Below are positions 1 to 10,474 of a stretch of 64,000 nucleotides of DNA, one piece after another. Position 1 is the first letter of the stretch, and the number at the start of each line of letters is the position of its first letter. Under the pieces are notes generated by a model that ran no database searches, had not been told where the DNA came from, and saw only the letters and a program-made list of their open reading frames with translations. Both the position numbers and the translations under genes were made by a program. The stretch comes from Tetraselmis striata (lineage: Eukaryota > Chlorophyta > Chlorodendrophyceae > Chlorodendrales > Chlorodendraceae). The stretch lies in contig VCJN01002346.1 in assembly GCA_006384855.1 (NCBI GenBank), positions 124,001-188,000 of the forward strand, in the 5' to 3' direction.

Positions 1-575
1 ATTAGTCGCATTTCAGTGTATCCTATGACTGTCATGTATTTTAATAAATAAGATATTGGCATAAGTAAGATATTGCCATAGATTTACGGGTGTGATATAG
101 ATACATAGTGATTTAGGGCCACTCGGATGTATATCATTGTTTTAGGATCTGCGGTTCTCATTAGAAAAGAACAAAACGTAGAGAGGGGGGCATTTCGGTC
201 CATGGGGGGCAACATTGTTGTTGAACACCCAAACCGTACATAAGCTCCCGTAATGGCAGTATATATCTCATCCGAAAGGGCCAGCGGGATATCCTTGGCG
301 ACCGCGCGTGTATATATACATATGGGAGTATCCAATGCTACATACAAAGCACAGATAATATATCCCAACATGCCACATAAGTGGACGACACGTACCGCAA
401 CGGTATACGAGCAAGCTATGGCAGTGTGTGTGCTTCAATTTCTTGGGATAAGACTGCCACGACCAACATTAAGGAGCTGCCGTTGTCGCGCCTAGTTTCC
501 GCCATTTATATACATGCATCATTAGCAGCGCCCCCAGCAGTCAAGGCGTGCATACAACAGTAGTTGGTGGATACA

Positions 576-941
576 ATGGACGACGACTACCACTACCTCT
601 GCATGCAACCATTCGACGCTGACCACCTCTTCTACGGAGTGCTTGTCACCCGCAACATGCTCACTTGCGCATCACCTGTGGAAGATGATGAGTACTACAC
701 TCACCAATGGAAGGCCGTCAGCTGGTTCAACCCAACCCTTCGTGCTTACTACGCCGGCATTCACGATCGGGATGGCGATGTGGATGCCGGCCTGGCCGGG
801 TCTTATCACACATTCTTACATGTTTGCCTTGATTGTTCAAGCCATGGCGAATAATGCCCCTTAACTCGTCAGCAAATCCGGAATGCTGTTGCCAAGCAGA
901 GAACCAAAGCCACGAAGGCTGCTAGGGCTGCGAAGCACTAA
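576..941 (+). CDS. possible small two-exon gene, unknown function
   Basis: An ATG at 576 opens a frame with an acidic, aromatic-rich N-terminus (MDDDYHYLCMQPF). A GT at 822 and an AG ending at 872 would remove a 51-nt intron in phase 0. They would join it to a lysine/alanine-rich tail ending KAARAAKH at 941. The product would be about 105 residues. The basic C-terminus looks designed, but I recognise no family, the intron is very short, and another frame is open over the same stretch. This is a weak call that may be chance coding. Confidence 0.25.
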
Positions 942-1565
942 GCAATACGATAGCGAGCTGGAGAAGGACAGCCATCTTGATGTGAACAGCCGCGCAGCGG
1001 GGCCACCCGCCAACAACCAACAACCTAAAAAAATGGAGGATCGTGAAGCTGGTCACTTCGTCTACTCCCATGAACAACACCCGCAGCCAACAAACGGCCA
1101 CGGGGAGCAGGCACCCGCTTTCCCACAATCCCCATGCGCATTGGTACCGTAGATTTATGGTCGCCGAGAGTAGATATACAATCGAGTACATGCGGTTGTA
1201 GTGATCAATAGCAAGTAGTATGTATGGCAGATTGCCAAGCAAGTGGCGGGGGGATCGGGGGTTTTATCATGTACCGTTTCATACATATTCAATTCCAATC
1301 GTTGCGCATTCCGAAGTGTCCCTCCTTTAGGTAGCGCAGCACCAGCAACATGCCCATAACCCCTTCCATGCTCCCCCTTGAGGCTGCAAAGCACCAACAA
1401 GACGCAAAAGGCACTCGAGGGCCACTTACACTTGGATAACAGACAAAAACAACATGGTTTGGGGACTCAAGCAGTCAAGTAAGGGGCCCAAATATTAGGG
1501 GGGGGCATCTAAAACAACTATATACTTCTGACTGACCTAGAAGATAAATAGGTACACAATATATA
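942..1565. other. spacer without a recognisable gene
   Basis: Only short overlapping reading frames on both strands with no familiar motifs are present. I see no gene, repeat or RNA here. Confidence 0.5.
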
Positions 1566-1603
1566 GTCATCGGGGCCTCGACGCGGGCGGAGGCCCCGAT
1601 GAC
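1566..1603. repeat. perfect 14-bp hairpin, GC-rich
   Basis: GTCATCGGGGCCTC at 1566-1579 pairs perfectly with its reverse complement at 1590-1603 around a 10-nt loop. There is no U-run after it and no CTRR end as a Helitron would have. It could be a transcript end, a relic of an inverted-repeat element, or an extrusion-prone site. Confidence 0.7.
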
Positions 1604-1995
1604 AAAATGCGTCAGTGGATAATGTCATCCCGGGCCGTCATATATAGCTTAGCAATAGCCATCGACGTGGCGCGCTCTTGTGCGAGTGGTATCCTATATG
1701 ACACGAGTAACCCATGGCAAGAATGGCCGTAGGAAATAACCCTTCGTGCACAGCACCACCAAATTACAAGTTCCATAACCGTCTTCTGTCATTCAAACCC
1801 ATGTTAAAAGTTCACCCCGTTAAGTTCGCCCATATTAAGTTCGCCCCGGGGCATGGATAGAAGCCGCCCCATCGCCAACACTTGACCGCTTGCGCCAACT
1901 GCAGTCGTAGATTTGGCATAGTCATTCGAACCCCGAAGAGCTAATGCATCAACCAAGAAAACCCGGGACACGGGCCCGGTTGATGTTGCTTTGAA

Positions 1996-2070
1996 CCGAC
2001 AAAGCCGGCGGGAATCGATCCGGGGACCTCCCGCGTGGGAGACCACCGCTCTATCGCTCTACCGAGCGTA
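1996..2070 (-). repeat. tRNA-derived relic (tRNA pseudogene or SINE head)
   Basis: On the minus strand the segment carries a D-arm/A-box-like GGTAGAGCGATAGAGCGG, an anticodon-like CTCCCACGCGGGAG that resembles tRNA-Gly(CCC), and a good B-box GGATCGATTCC. The acceptor ends do not pair, and the anticodon and T stems carry mismatches, so it is not a working tRNA. It is best read as a tRNA pseudogene or the head of a short interspersed element. Confidence 0.45.
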
Positions 2071-2145
2071 CAGAAAGACGAGGCATGTATATTGGATGAT
2101 TATTATAACATCCGTATGCCCTACAAATAACATGGTACGGGTATT

Positions 2146-5100
2146 GTTCTAAAATAGTTAATGTGGTTTCTGTAAGTGGACGGAATAGTCCTTGCGCGGC
2201 GCCCGTAGCGGGCCTGTGTGCGTGCCTGATTACGAGGGCCGGTCATGGCCACCACTACCTCCCTCCACGGCGGAATCGAGCGCACCACAGCAAAATTGCG
2301 GCAATTTTTGCCGTTGCGTGCAGGGTGCCGGTCTTCCGCTATCGTACCACGTACGGTGAGCAAGCCTTTCGCCTCCCCCCCCCCCCCCCCCCCCCCCCCC
2401 CCGGGGGGGGGGGGGAACGTTACGGTTTGTGTGGTTACTGGACGCGCGCCGCTTGCGACGCGCTAAGTACTACCCGCGAACGAGCCGCTGATTACTCGCC
2501 CCACGCGCGAGGAGAGGACAAAGCCGCAGCACTTTCCCACTCAGCGGACCAAGTTCCAAGCACAACACTTCCCGCGGTAACCCGTACGATATTGCGAAAA
2601 CTTCCCGCATTCATGATCCGATACGCGGTTCGCGCCATTAGGAGAGTGTGCACCTGCGGCAACGCGACGCGCACATCGCGCGGCCCATTGCCCATGCTCT
2701 AGCCTCTAGCAAGCCCACGACTGTCAACCACCGACACCGTGACCGCCCGTAGCGCCAGAAGTACCTCTTTATACGGCGATGGTCGGCGGGTCGCGACCGC
2801 TATGGCCGCGCAGGCGGCGTGCTGCGGGATCTCCGTGCCGACCCCGAAGCAAGCGATCTGCGCGCCGCCTCGACCACAAACTTCGCACCGATGGCACGGG
2901 CTCCGTTGGATGACTAGGTCACAAGGTAGGGAAAAACGTACACTATTTATGCCTTCTATTTTGACTAACCTGTCTTTCCATTCGAGCGGTTGTATTTGGC
3001 CCTAAAGGCGTATGGTGTTAACAAAACGCGAATCAATGATGGGGGTGGTCAATCGGGCGGCAGTCGCGAGGCTGGACCTCTTGGCCGCCGTCCCGGGACA
3101 TACCGACATATATGCACCCCGAGCTAGCCAAGATCGCCATGTGTCCTCAAAGGGGGCAGGAGGTAGGGCTACGGGGTGGGCGGGAGCTGGTGGGTTGGAC
3201 GGGGGTGTGCTTGTGGATGTATGATTCGCCGCCAGCGGTGCCGGGCGGGTACTTTGGGCGGCGCGACGCGGATCCCGCGACGCAGGGGCGCGGCGAGCGC
3301 GGACAGATTATTCGAACCGTATTCGGATCGCGAATTTTGTACGGGTTACTGCGGGAAGCGTTATGAGCTCTTCGACACGTGTCGACCAACATGTATTTAA
3401 CCGTGGCTGCCCCTCCCGTGTAGGCATGACTCGATCCGAACTTGCCCCTACTCGGCGTAATAGGTGCCGAGATGCGCTCCGATTGGGGCGCATGCCGACG
3501 CATGTCCGTCGTCTAGTACAAATTCAAGTACAAAGTGACACTACACTGCTAGTGGCCAAGCCAACGTCCAGTGGTACATGGCTACTCCCACGCCGCGGCA
3601 CTTGTTCTACTGCGCCGCGAACCGTGGACCCTGACGCCGGCCCGGATAGGGCCAATAGAGCGACATGGCGCTCTGCTCGCCCGCCTCGCGACATCTATCG
3701 CGCCGATTCCTGTACCCTCGACTTACCCCTTATGAAACATCGCGTCCGTCGTGATCTCGGCAACTGGCAAGCTCCTGCTCGTGCGAATCGCAGTGTTCTC
3801 AACAGTATCTCTATAGGTGTACGCGTTCCGATTTTTGACGGGCTTACCCCCTTCTTTTCATCACGGGGTGTCAATGGAGGATGCTTCTCCGGCCCAACTG
3901 AAGTTTATGGACGGCAAATTGGCTCGCTTCCTGGCCGTTGGGGCATGGGAGCGAGGCTACTACGCAAAATGGGTGTCCCGGCTGTTCTCGGTTCCTAGCC
4001 CTGGAACGAACAAATGGAGGCTCATGATTGACCTTCGCCCCCTGAACCGCTACTGCGAGACGCGGGATCTTTCGTTCGAGATGCTTTCGCATTTGCGCAA
4101 TTTGGCGCGCCCTGGGAATTAAATGTTGAAGATGGACATGCATGATGCGTTTTACGAGGTTTGAATCGCCCATGAAGATATGGACTTTTTCACTTTCGAT
4201 TACCGCGGCACCATGTACCCGATTGGTTGCTGGTCTTTATTGTCCCCTTACTACTTCTGTCAATTCATTAACGTCCTCACTAGGGCATTGCGTCGTAACC
4301 CGACTAAAGCAGGCGGGGCACCGGTCTCCTGGCGACGATTTGGCCTACGCATTTTATTGCCCGGCATGGACGATTTCTTGTTTCTAGCTCGGACTCAGGC
4401 TGAGGCCATCTGGCAACGCAACTACATAGAACGCCACCTCTCGGGGTTTGGTCTGTTGCGCAACCCCAACAAGGGCGTTTGGGAGCCCATCCATGAGCTC
4501 GTGCACCTAGGGTTAAAAACTGACACGTCGGGGTCGCGCCTACTCTTCGTGCGCATGTCGAGAAACTCGCCGCCATTGCTCGCGCGGCAAAACGCTTGAT
4601 CTTTTTCCCAACGAGCGAAACGCGACCGTCGGTGGTTGCTAGCTCGCGAGTTGGCCGCCCTCACGGGCAAGTGCCAGTTTCCCTACTTGGCCATCGCCCT
4701 TGCCCGTTTCGACCTCCGTGAGCTGCATGATGTGCTCAAGACTCGCGATTCTTGGTCCTGCCGCGTCAACTTTACCCGCCAACTCGAACGTGATCTGCAG
4801 TGGTAGGTCGGCGTGCCACCCAACACAACGGCCGCGCACCACTAATCGCCCCGTTGAAACCGATTGCTTGCACGTCAACAGTTCGTCGTACGGTTGGGGT
4901 GCCGTTTTGAACGAACACCACGAGGCTCGGGGTTTTTGGTACGACGATTACAGCGCACATTACCCGAAAAGAGCTCAAAGCCGCATGTTTGGCAATTGAG
5001 TCCTCCTTTCCCATGCTCCGCTACCGTCCCATGCGCTTGCACGATGGTAACCAAGCAGTTGTCGGCATCCTCACCAACCTCACCTCTCGCTACTTGCGCC

Positions 5101-5942
5101 TCATGGCCGAGTTGTGCAAAACATGGATGGCACCTCATGGACACGCACGGTACTACCCTTTGTGTACGCTACATCTGTTCCGAGGCGAATGTCTTGGCTG
5201 ACCGCCTCAGTCGCGAGATCGACTGCGACGCGAGTGGCAGTTCAACCCGCGTCGATTCGGCTCGCTCACTGCTAATAAGTGAGGCGCATGCACCATCGAC
5301 CCGCCCGCGCCTCTCTGATCGATGCTGCACGCTGGCGTTGCGAACGTAACTGGTGTAAAACCCCCATGGAACCTCATCGGCAATCTTGTCTCCAAACCGG
5401 AGTCAAGTGGTGCGCCAATTATCGTCATTGTTCCCTACTGGCTTGACAAACGTGGTGCCCGCTCCTCTCGGAGATGTGCTCCGACATGCGCTCCAGGAAG
5501 CCGCGCCACGACTTCTTCATTCCTGGCCGTACTGGCGAACGCCTTCCCGCTGGCCTGTTGTCGCTATCAACATTCCCGCCCGTCTCTGACCCCCGCCCGT
5601 GGCCTGCTGCGCCTGGCATTCTCTAGTCGGCAAACCAGACGTTCCTTGTAAATGTTCTAAACTAGTTCATGTGGTTTCTGTAAATGTACGGGATAGGCCT
5701 AGCGCGGCGCCCGTAGCGCGCGTGTGTGCGTGCATGATTACGGGGGCCGATCAGGGCCACCACCTGTCTCCACGGCGGACTGGTCACTCTCCTTTGCTGT
5801 GGCATGCTCCATCGAGCGCACCACAGCCCCCCCCCCCCCCCCCCCCCCCCTTGGTGTGGGCTTGTTTGCCTGCAAATTCCTGAGTATCACAATATGTAAC
5901 CAGACCTGTGATTCTTCGGCATATTAGACGTTCCTTGTGAAA
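2146..5942 (+). mobile_element. fossil tyrosine-recombinase (DIRS/PAT-like) retroelement, RT-bearing, broken
   Basis: A degenerate repeat of roughly 145-175 bp begins at 2146 (TGTTCTAAAATAGTT) and recurs at 5653 (TGTTCTAAACTAGTT). A second, shorter repeat related to CAGACGTTCCTTGT lies just before the internal copy (about 5626-5654) and again after it (about 5914-5942). This A1...B1-A2-B2 order is the split direct repeat layout known from PAT/Ngaro-type YR retroelements. The interior holds recognisable reverse transcriptase and RNase H remains. No YR domain is visible. The element is broken, with several breaks (of the order of five or more). Divergence between its own repeats suggests an old insertion. 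Runs of C (from about 2379 and about 5828) sit inside both A repeats. Confidence 0.7.
3837..5300 (+). pseudogene. reverse transcriptase / RNase H remains of the fossil YR element
   Basis: Recognisable blocks in order are a palm segment (KWRLMIDLRPLNRY), a strand around MDMHDAFYEV, a catalytic-type PGMDDFLF block equivalent to the YxDD box, a downstream VHLGLKTD block typical of DIRS-type enzymes, and RNase H-like remnants ending in YICSEANVLADRLSRE. The order and motifs match DIRS-group RT-RNase H rather than LINE or telomerase. The region is a fossil with multiple breaks. Confidence 0.7.
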
Positions 5943-6459
5943 CTCCATCATCAGCAAGACCATTCAATCATGCAGGGTACATGTCATCCGACATGTCGTC
6001 CGACGTGGCGCGGAAATTTTGATACCTCAACTTCTTCCCAGTACTTACCGGTATTGTGTGCTGCCAGCTCACCAGCACCAATCAAGGAAGATTGCTGAAG
6101 CGCCAGCGGCCCTCGCCCCCGTTTGGTGTCCGCCTCCTTGCTTTCCCCAGCCGCCACCGCAGCTTGGCGGCGTTCCCTCACTCTTTCACCACCATCTTTC
6201 ACCACCACTGATCCTTATAACGCAAGGACGGTACGCCAAAACGGCATTGCAACTTTCCAGCTAGCTTCCGATCGTTGCTGCGCAGCGTGCTGCTCCTGGA
6301 CCCCCCCCCCCCCCCCCCCCACCCCTCCCGCCCGCCCGAAACCCGGCGGCGAGTTCCTGCACCGGCGTGCTGCCTGAGGTCAGTGTTCAGCACTTCTACA
6401 CCAGTACCCGTACCCGCAACCAAAGACCACATTCATCTGCTGAAGGCTGCAGCGTAGAC

Positions 6460-8319
6460 ATGGGGATCCTGCAGGGCTCGGCGCCGGGAGAGGCTCTGGA
6501 CTCTGGCAGCCGGAAGACCCGGGGCTTCTGGACGGCCGTTGTTGACGTCCTACCTCTTCAGCATCCGAGGCCGCTGCCAGGCCTGACGTTGAGGCCGAAC
6601 GGCGAAGCGGCAGGCAGAGCGCTCACCACGCGCCGTCCCAAGGTGTGATTTGCTGCGGGTGGCAGCGGCGTCGAAAGCGGTTGAGCTATCGCAGGGGGAG
6701 GCCCGCGCAGTGGGCTTTCGTTCCCAGTCACTGATTGCTCTGTGCTGCGTGCTGTTCGGTTCAGGCGCTCTTCGCATGCCAGTCATTACAGGCCACCGAC
6801 AATATCAGGCAGCCTGTGCAGTTGTCGAAGCGCGAGACGGAAAAGCAGAGCAGACAGGCAAGACCTTGACATGCGGTGGTGGCGGAGAGGGCTGGGGGCC
6901 CCGCGGGGGGGGGGGGGGGGGGCTTGGCGAGTGCTGTACGGTCCAGCATTCGCGTGATACCCACGATGTGGTGATTGGCCCATTCCCAGGAGATGCAGAA
7001 TGCTGCGAACGACGAGTTGTCCCGTATGTGGATGTACCGTGACCCCGAGCTAAAGCGCCGAGCGAAGGACTACTTTCAAACAATGAAGGATCCCGGCTGG
7101 AGGTGACCCACTAGTTTGCTGTTTCCACATGCAGGATGAGAAAGCCCGTTCCGATCCTAAGCGTGTGCCGGCTCGTGTGCATCACCTGCTTCAGGCTTGT
7201 ATCCGACAAGGACGGCACGCAGGTGTGGCGACTTCCGGGCGAGAAGGTCCACCGCATTATGGGCGTATCCAATGTGAACAAGCCGCCCGCGTTGTGCCTG
7301 GAGTATTTCAAGGTATGCTTGCAAAAGTGTTGTTTTGGAAAGCACAAGTCGCGGCTATCCACGCCGACTGAGGTGACCGCATTTCGCACATTGCAGGACC
7401 CGAAGCAAGTCTTCACGCGTATCTTCCCGCGGATAGATAAGATGTTTGTTACTGGAGAGGTGTGTGGCATGCATGTTTCTCCCCTCACTTCCCCCCACTT
7501 TCAATGCCACGGACAAAGGCTGCAGTGTCAAAATGATCCGGCGCACCAGGCGATTCATTCTTGACTCTTGCTTTTGCTGTGCCTCGCTTATGCAGGTGCT
7601 GAGCTCCGATGCGCGGCGGGGCTACTCGCTGTGCCAGGGCCAGTTCCGGCTGCCCAACCCCATCGGCGATGGCGCTGCTCGCGGCTTCCCCGCGCGAGAC
7701 ATGGTCTGGGAGCAGGTGCGAGGGGGGCTGTGGGTGCCCCTGCTCCTCCCGCATGGACTGTACGCAGCGAATGCGGGAGCGCGTCCTGATCCATGTGCCA
7801 TTCTTCCGGCTCCCAGCTGGTGGCCAAGCTGCCCACAGGAAACGTTCTTGTCACTGCAAAGTCCTCTGCTGAGAAGGACAAGGCGATCGCGCCAAAAACT
7901 GGCACCGTCAGGGGGGAAATCTTAACCTCTGGATACTATGGGCGGTGCGTCGCTGGCATCAGCTTGCTGGTGTCTTGTGTTTGATGGCGCCTCAGCTGCT
8001 CATTACTTTTGTGTATGATATACTGAGACTGAGATATGGCTGCAGGGCCATCCCATCGGAGCCGCGGTGCCGGGTATGGTATATCGTGCAGGCCGACCCT
8101 AAGGGAATCTTGCCAAAGTGGCTCGTGAACCTGGCGGCCACAAAGCAGGTACCAGTACGCAATCTGCACATTAATGTCCGCCATACATTGGCAATTGCCG
8201 CCTACTTTGTAGTGTGCACATGCGCCAGAGTGTACACTGACAGGATTCCGTGGCGGCGACTGTTGTGCCTGTCGCAGGCAGCCAATGTTACCAGACTTGC
8301 GGAGATGTTCCAGAAGTAG
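6460..8319 (+). CDS. START-domain lipid-binding protein
   Basis: Nine exons fit: 6460-6642, 6765-6857, 6990-7102, 7195-7312, 7397-7459, 7596-7715, 7817-7944, 8046-8148 and 8278-8319. All phases close, giving about 320 residues. The START fold fills residues ~115-320: GWRLVSDKDGTQVWRLPG, then a DPKQVFTRIFPRIDKMF segment, FPARDMVWEQ, the VRGEILTSGYYG core strand, VWYIVQADPKGILPKW and the C-terminal helix NLAATKQAANVTRLAEMFQK. START domains bind a single lipid or sterol in a hydrophobic tunnel and carry or sense it between membranes; the ligand cannot be read from sequence. The first 90 residues are less certain. The intron after 6857 would use a GC donor (CAG|GCAAGA) and contains a poly-G run near 6905-6921. 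Upstream 5943-6459 holds only a poly-C run (about 6301-6320) and possible promoter sequence. Confidence 0.85.
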
Positions 8320-9110
8320 AGTGTTTTCAATACATTTCATCGGCGCAGTCAGGACATAATGCGCAATACAGAGGCGGGTGCGTCGCCGAAATATGCTATC
8401 GCTAGCAGGACTTCATTATGGCATAGAATCACCCTTCTCATTTTAAAAGGCGAATTCGCTGCGATTGGGTTATAAATTGACTGTTGACACTTTATAGACC
8501 ATTTAGGCCACGTGTCGTCCATCAAAGGGAAGGCCCGTTACAACATGCTTTCCTGACATTGCACTCTAAAGACACATGGGACTGCATACACTGGGGAAAA
8601 GTGGAGTAGGACATTGGACATGTGCCGCATGCAGCAAACCATGTTTGTGCGGAATACCTGCTATATTTGGGTTAAACACTGTCATCATACAGTGTTTAAT
8701 TACTCCTTCCCTCAAGGTTAGCCTGGCGTGATCACATACAGTACTTAATGACATGAAAAGGCAATACCACACCGCACGTCCATGCTGACGTGCCTGTCAA
8801 TGGCAGTGATAATGCGCTTGCGTAGGGATGACCTGTACCTTCAATTACTCAAGTACAACCAACTACACAGGTGCATTATAATCCATGATGGCGTGCGAAA
8901 GAAAACTCTAAGAAATGTTCATATCAATATACGGGTACATATATATTTATTTTTCATACAGGCTTGTTATATTTTTATGTTGGATTAGTACATTGATATA
9001 ATTAATCATATCCCCTACTCGGCGATCCCAGGTGACCATCCGCGACTCTGAATAGAATAAATTGTACCCGCCTGCTACGGCGGTACGAGTGCCTGGTATC
9101 GGTGCAGGGT
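8320..9110. other. AT-richer spacer with one hairpin
   Basis: No coding signal is visible. An inverted repeat TTAAACACTG (8672-8681) / CAGTGTTTAA (8690-8699) encloses 8 nt and could be a transcript-end hairpin or a transposon relic. Confidence 0.5.
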
Positions 9111-9170
9111 ACCGGTACTTGATTTTCTAATTCTGGGGAACTGCCCTTTTTGTAATTCACACCGGTACTT
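9111..9170 (+). mobile_element. 40-bp LINE 3' tail insertion with perfect 10-bp target duplication
   Basis: The 40 bases at 9121-9160 match the last 40 bases (49203-49242) of the large LINE at 45.5-49.2 kb. They are bracketed by a perfect direct repeat ACCGGTACTT at 9111-9120 and 9161-9170. This is the signature of target-primed reverse transcription that stopped after 40 nt. The small size with a full duplication fixes the 3' terminus of the LINE family at ...GTAATTCAC. Confidence 0.85.
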
Positions 9171-9285
9171 GTAGGTGACTCGAATTCCGCGGGTCGGCGC
9201 GCCTCGAGTAGCGTTTTATGGTTTTGGGTTGTGTTAGGATTTGTCTGCCAGGCCCGGGCGTGCGGCGGGCGGGCTGGCATTGTCT

Positions 9286-9470
9286 GATCTAAACTAGTTT
9301 ATGGGGTTTCCATCCTTGACCTAACCGCTTTTCAGCTACAAGTGCTGCGCAGTGGTACGGGAGCTAGTAACTGTTGTTGCGCCCTTGTTGGGTGCAGCAC
9401 GAGTAGACATAAAAGCAGCCAGAACAGCTGAGCCTGCCATCTTCCAGTTTTCGCTGCGTTCCACGCAGCG
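9286..9470 (+). repeat. split direct repeat A1 (second copy A2 at 12181-12365)
   Basis: The two 185-bp copies start GATCTAAACTAGTTTATGGG and end in the small palindrome CGCTGCGTTCCACGCAGCG. A2 is followed by 93 nt of different sequence before B2. The terminal palindrome may fold into a hairpin during replication of the family. Confidence 0.9.
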
Positions 9471-9583
9471 ATGTAAAAACTGTCTCGTAACCCGTTGCGA
9501 GCAAGGTCACCCCAGGTTGTTCAAGACCACACCCGGCTCGCCATCCGAGTGTGATATTCTCGTCCGTACGTCCGTGCGTTACT

Positions 9584-10438
9584 ATGTCAGATGGAGAAGA
9601 ACCCGTCGTTGAGCCGACGCTCACGTCGTTGCAAGCAGATGTGCGTGCATTGGCTACAGCTGTGGCACAATTGACGGCTCGTGATCGCGCTGTTGATGGA
9701 GAAGGGGCACATGGCTCCGGCTCCGGGCAGCGCTTCGCGGGACAGCCGACAGGCAGCGGGGGAGCCGCAGAGCGCCCCGACTTGCTAGAGCTAGCCCAGA
9801 GCGGCCGTGTCGGAGCAAAATCCGTGAGTGCCGAGGATGATTACCTCGCGGTGCCAGAGCTACTGCAGAGAGCAGAGTCTGGTTACGAGGCCGTTCGACC
9901 GGTCAGCCGAGTGCCTGGACTTTTCCCGTTGAGCACCGACCTAACGAACGAGTACCTCAAGCAGGATGACCGGCGTCTGCCGGCCCAGGAGGAGTACTTG
10001 TGGATGTCGTGTTTCGGGGCTCACATGGCCGCCCTTTTCGTGGCGCTCGACGAGCTGCTACCTTACGTCCCCACCACTAACCAGGACTTCACCCCCTACC
10101 TCGCGAGAGCTCGGAATCACGCCGAGGCCATCGACAAGGCGTTTCGTTTTCGTCTAGCCTTCCTGCGGAGGCTGAATGAGATCAAGCGTGTGCACGGTGA
10201 CCAAGGCGTTCTGGATGTGCTGCGAGCTCAGCATTTTCAGCCCGCTGCGGAGCATCTGGGTTCTGCGATTTTTGGGGACCTGATGAGAGACTACGAGCGT
10301 CGTGTCTTCGAGGCGACCGTTGCCAGCAGTGCCAAGGCGACCGCTACTTCTCGAGTAGCGGCTGCAGCTGCAGGTCGCGGGCGTGGGCGAGGACGTGGTG
10401 GTGGACGTGGACGCGGCCGCGAAGGTGAGCACGAATGA
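9584..10438 (+). CDS. Gag-like protein of the fossil YR element
   Basis: The frame from the ATG at 9584 encodes about 284 residues: an acidic N-terminus (MSDGEEPVVEP), a helical middle containing LWMSCFGAHMAALFVALDELLPY, and a C-terminal run of alternating Gly and Arg. A helical core followed by an Arg/Gly-rich tail is the usual form of nucleic-acid-binding Gag-like proteins in YR elements. Assignment rests on position and composition, not on a conserved motif. Confidence 0.65.
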   Translation: MSDGEEPVVEPTLTSLQADVRALATAVAQLTARDRAVDGEGAHGSGSGQRFAGQPTGSGGAAERPDLLELAQSGRVGAKSVSAEDDYLAVPELLQRAESGYEAVRPVSRVPGLFPLSTDLTNEYLKQDDRRLPAQEEYLWMSCFGAHMAALFVALDELLPYVPTTNQDFTPYLARARNHAEAIDKAFRFRLAFLRRLNEIKRVHGDQGVLDVLRAQHFQPAAEHLGSAIFGDLMRDYERRVFEATVASSAKATATSRVAAAAAGRGRGRGRGGGRGRGREGEHE

Positions 10439-10474
10439 TGGCGTGGGGCGCCGCTCGTCGGAGCTGCAGGAGCC

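Noticed and set aside
1566-1625. Helitron 3' end
   Set aside because: There is a hairpin, but no CTRR within the expected distance and no 5' TC end or helicase.
1996-2070. Functional tRNA-Gly
   Set aside because: The acceptor stem does not form and two other stems carry mismatches.
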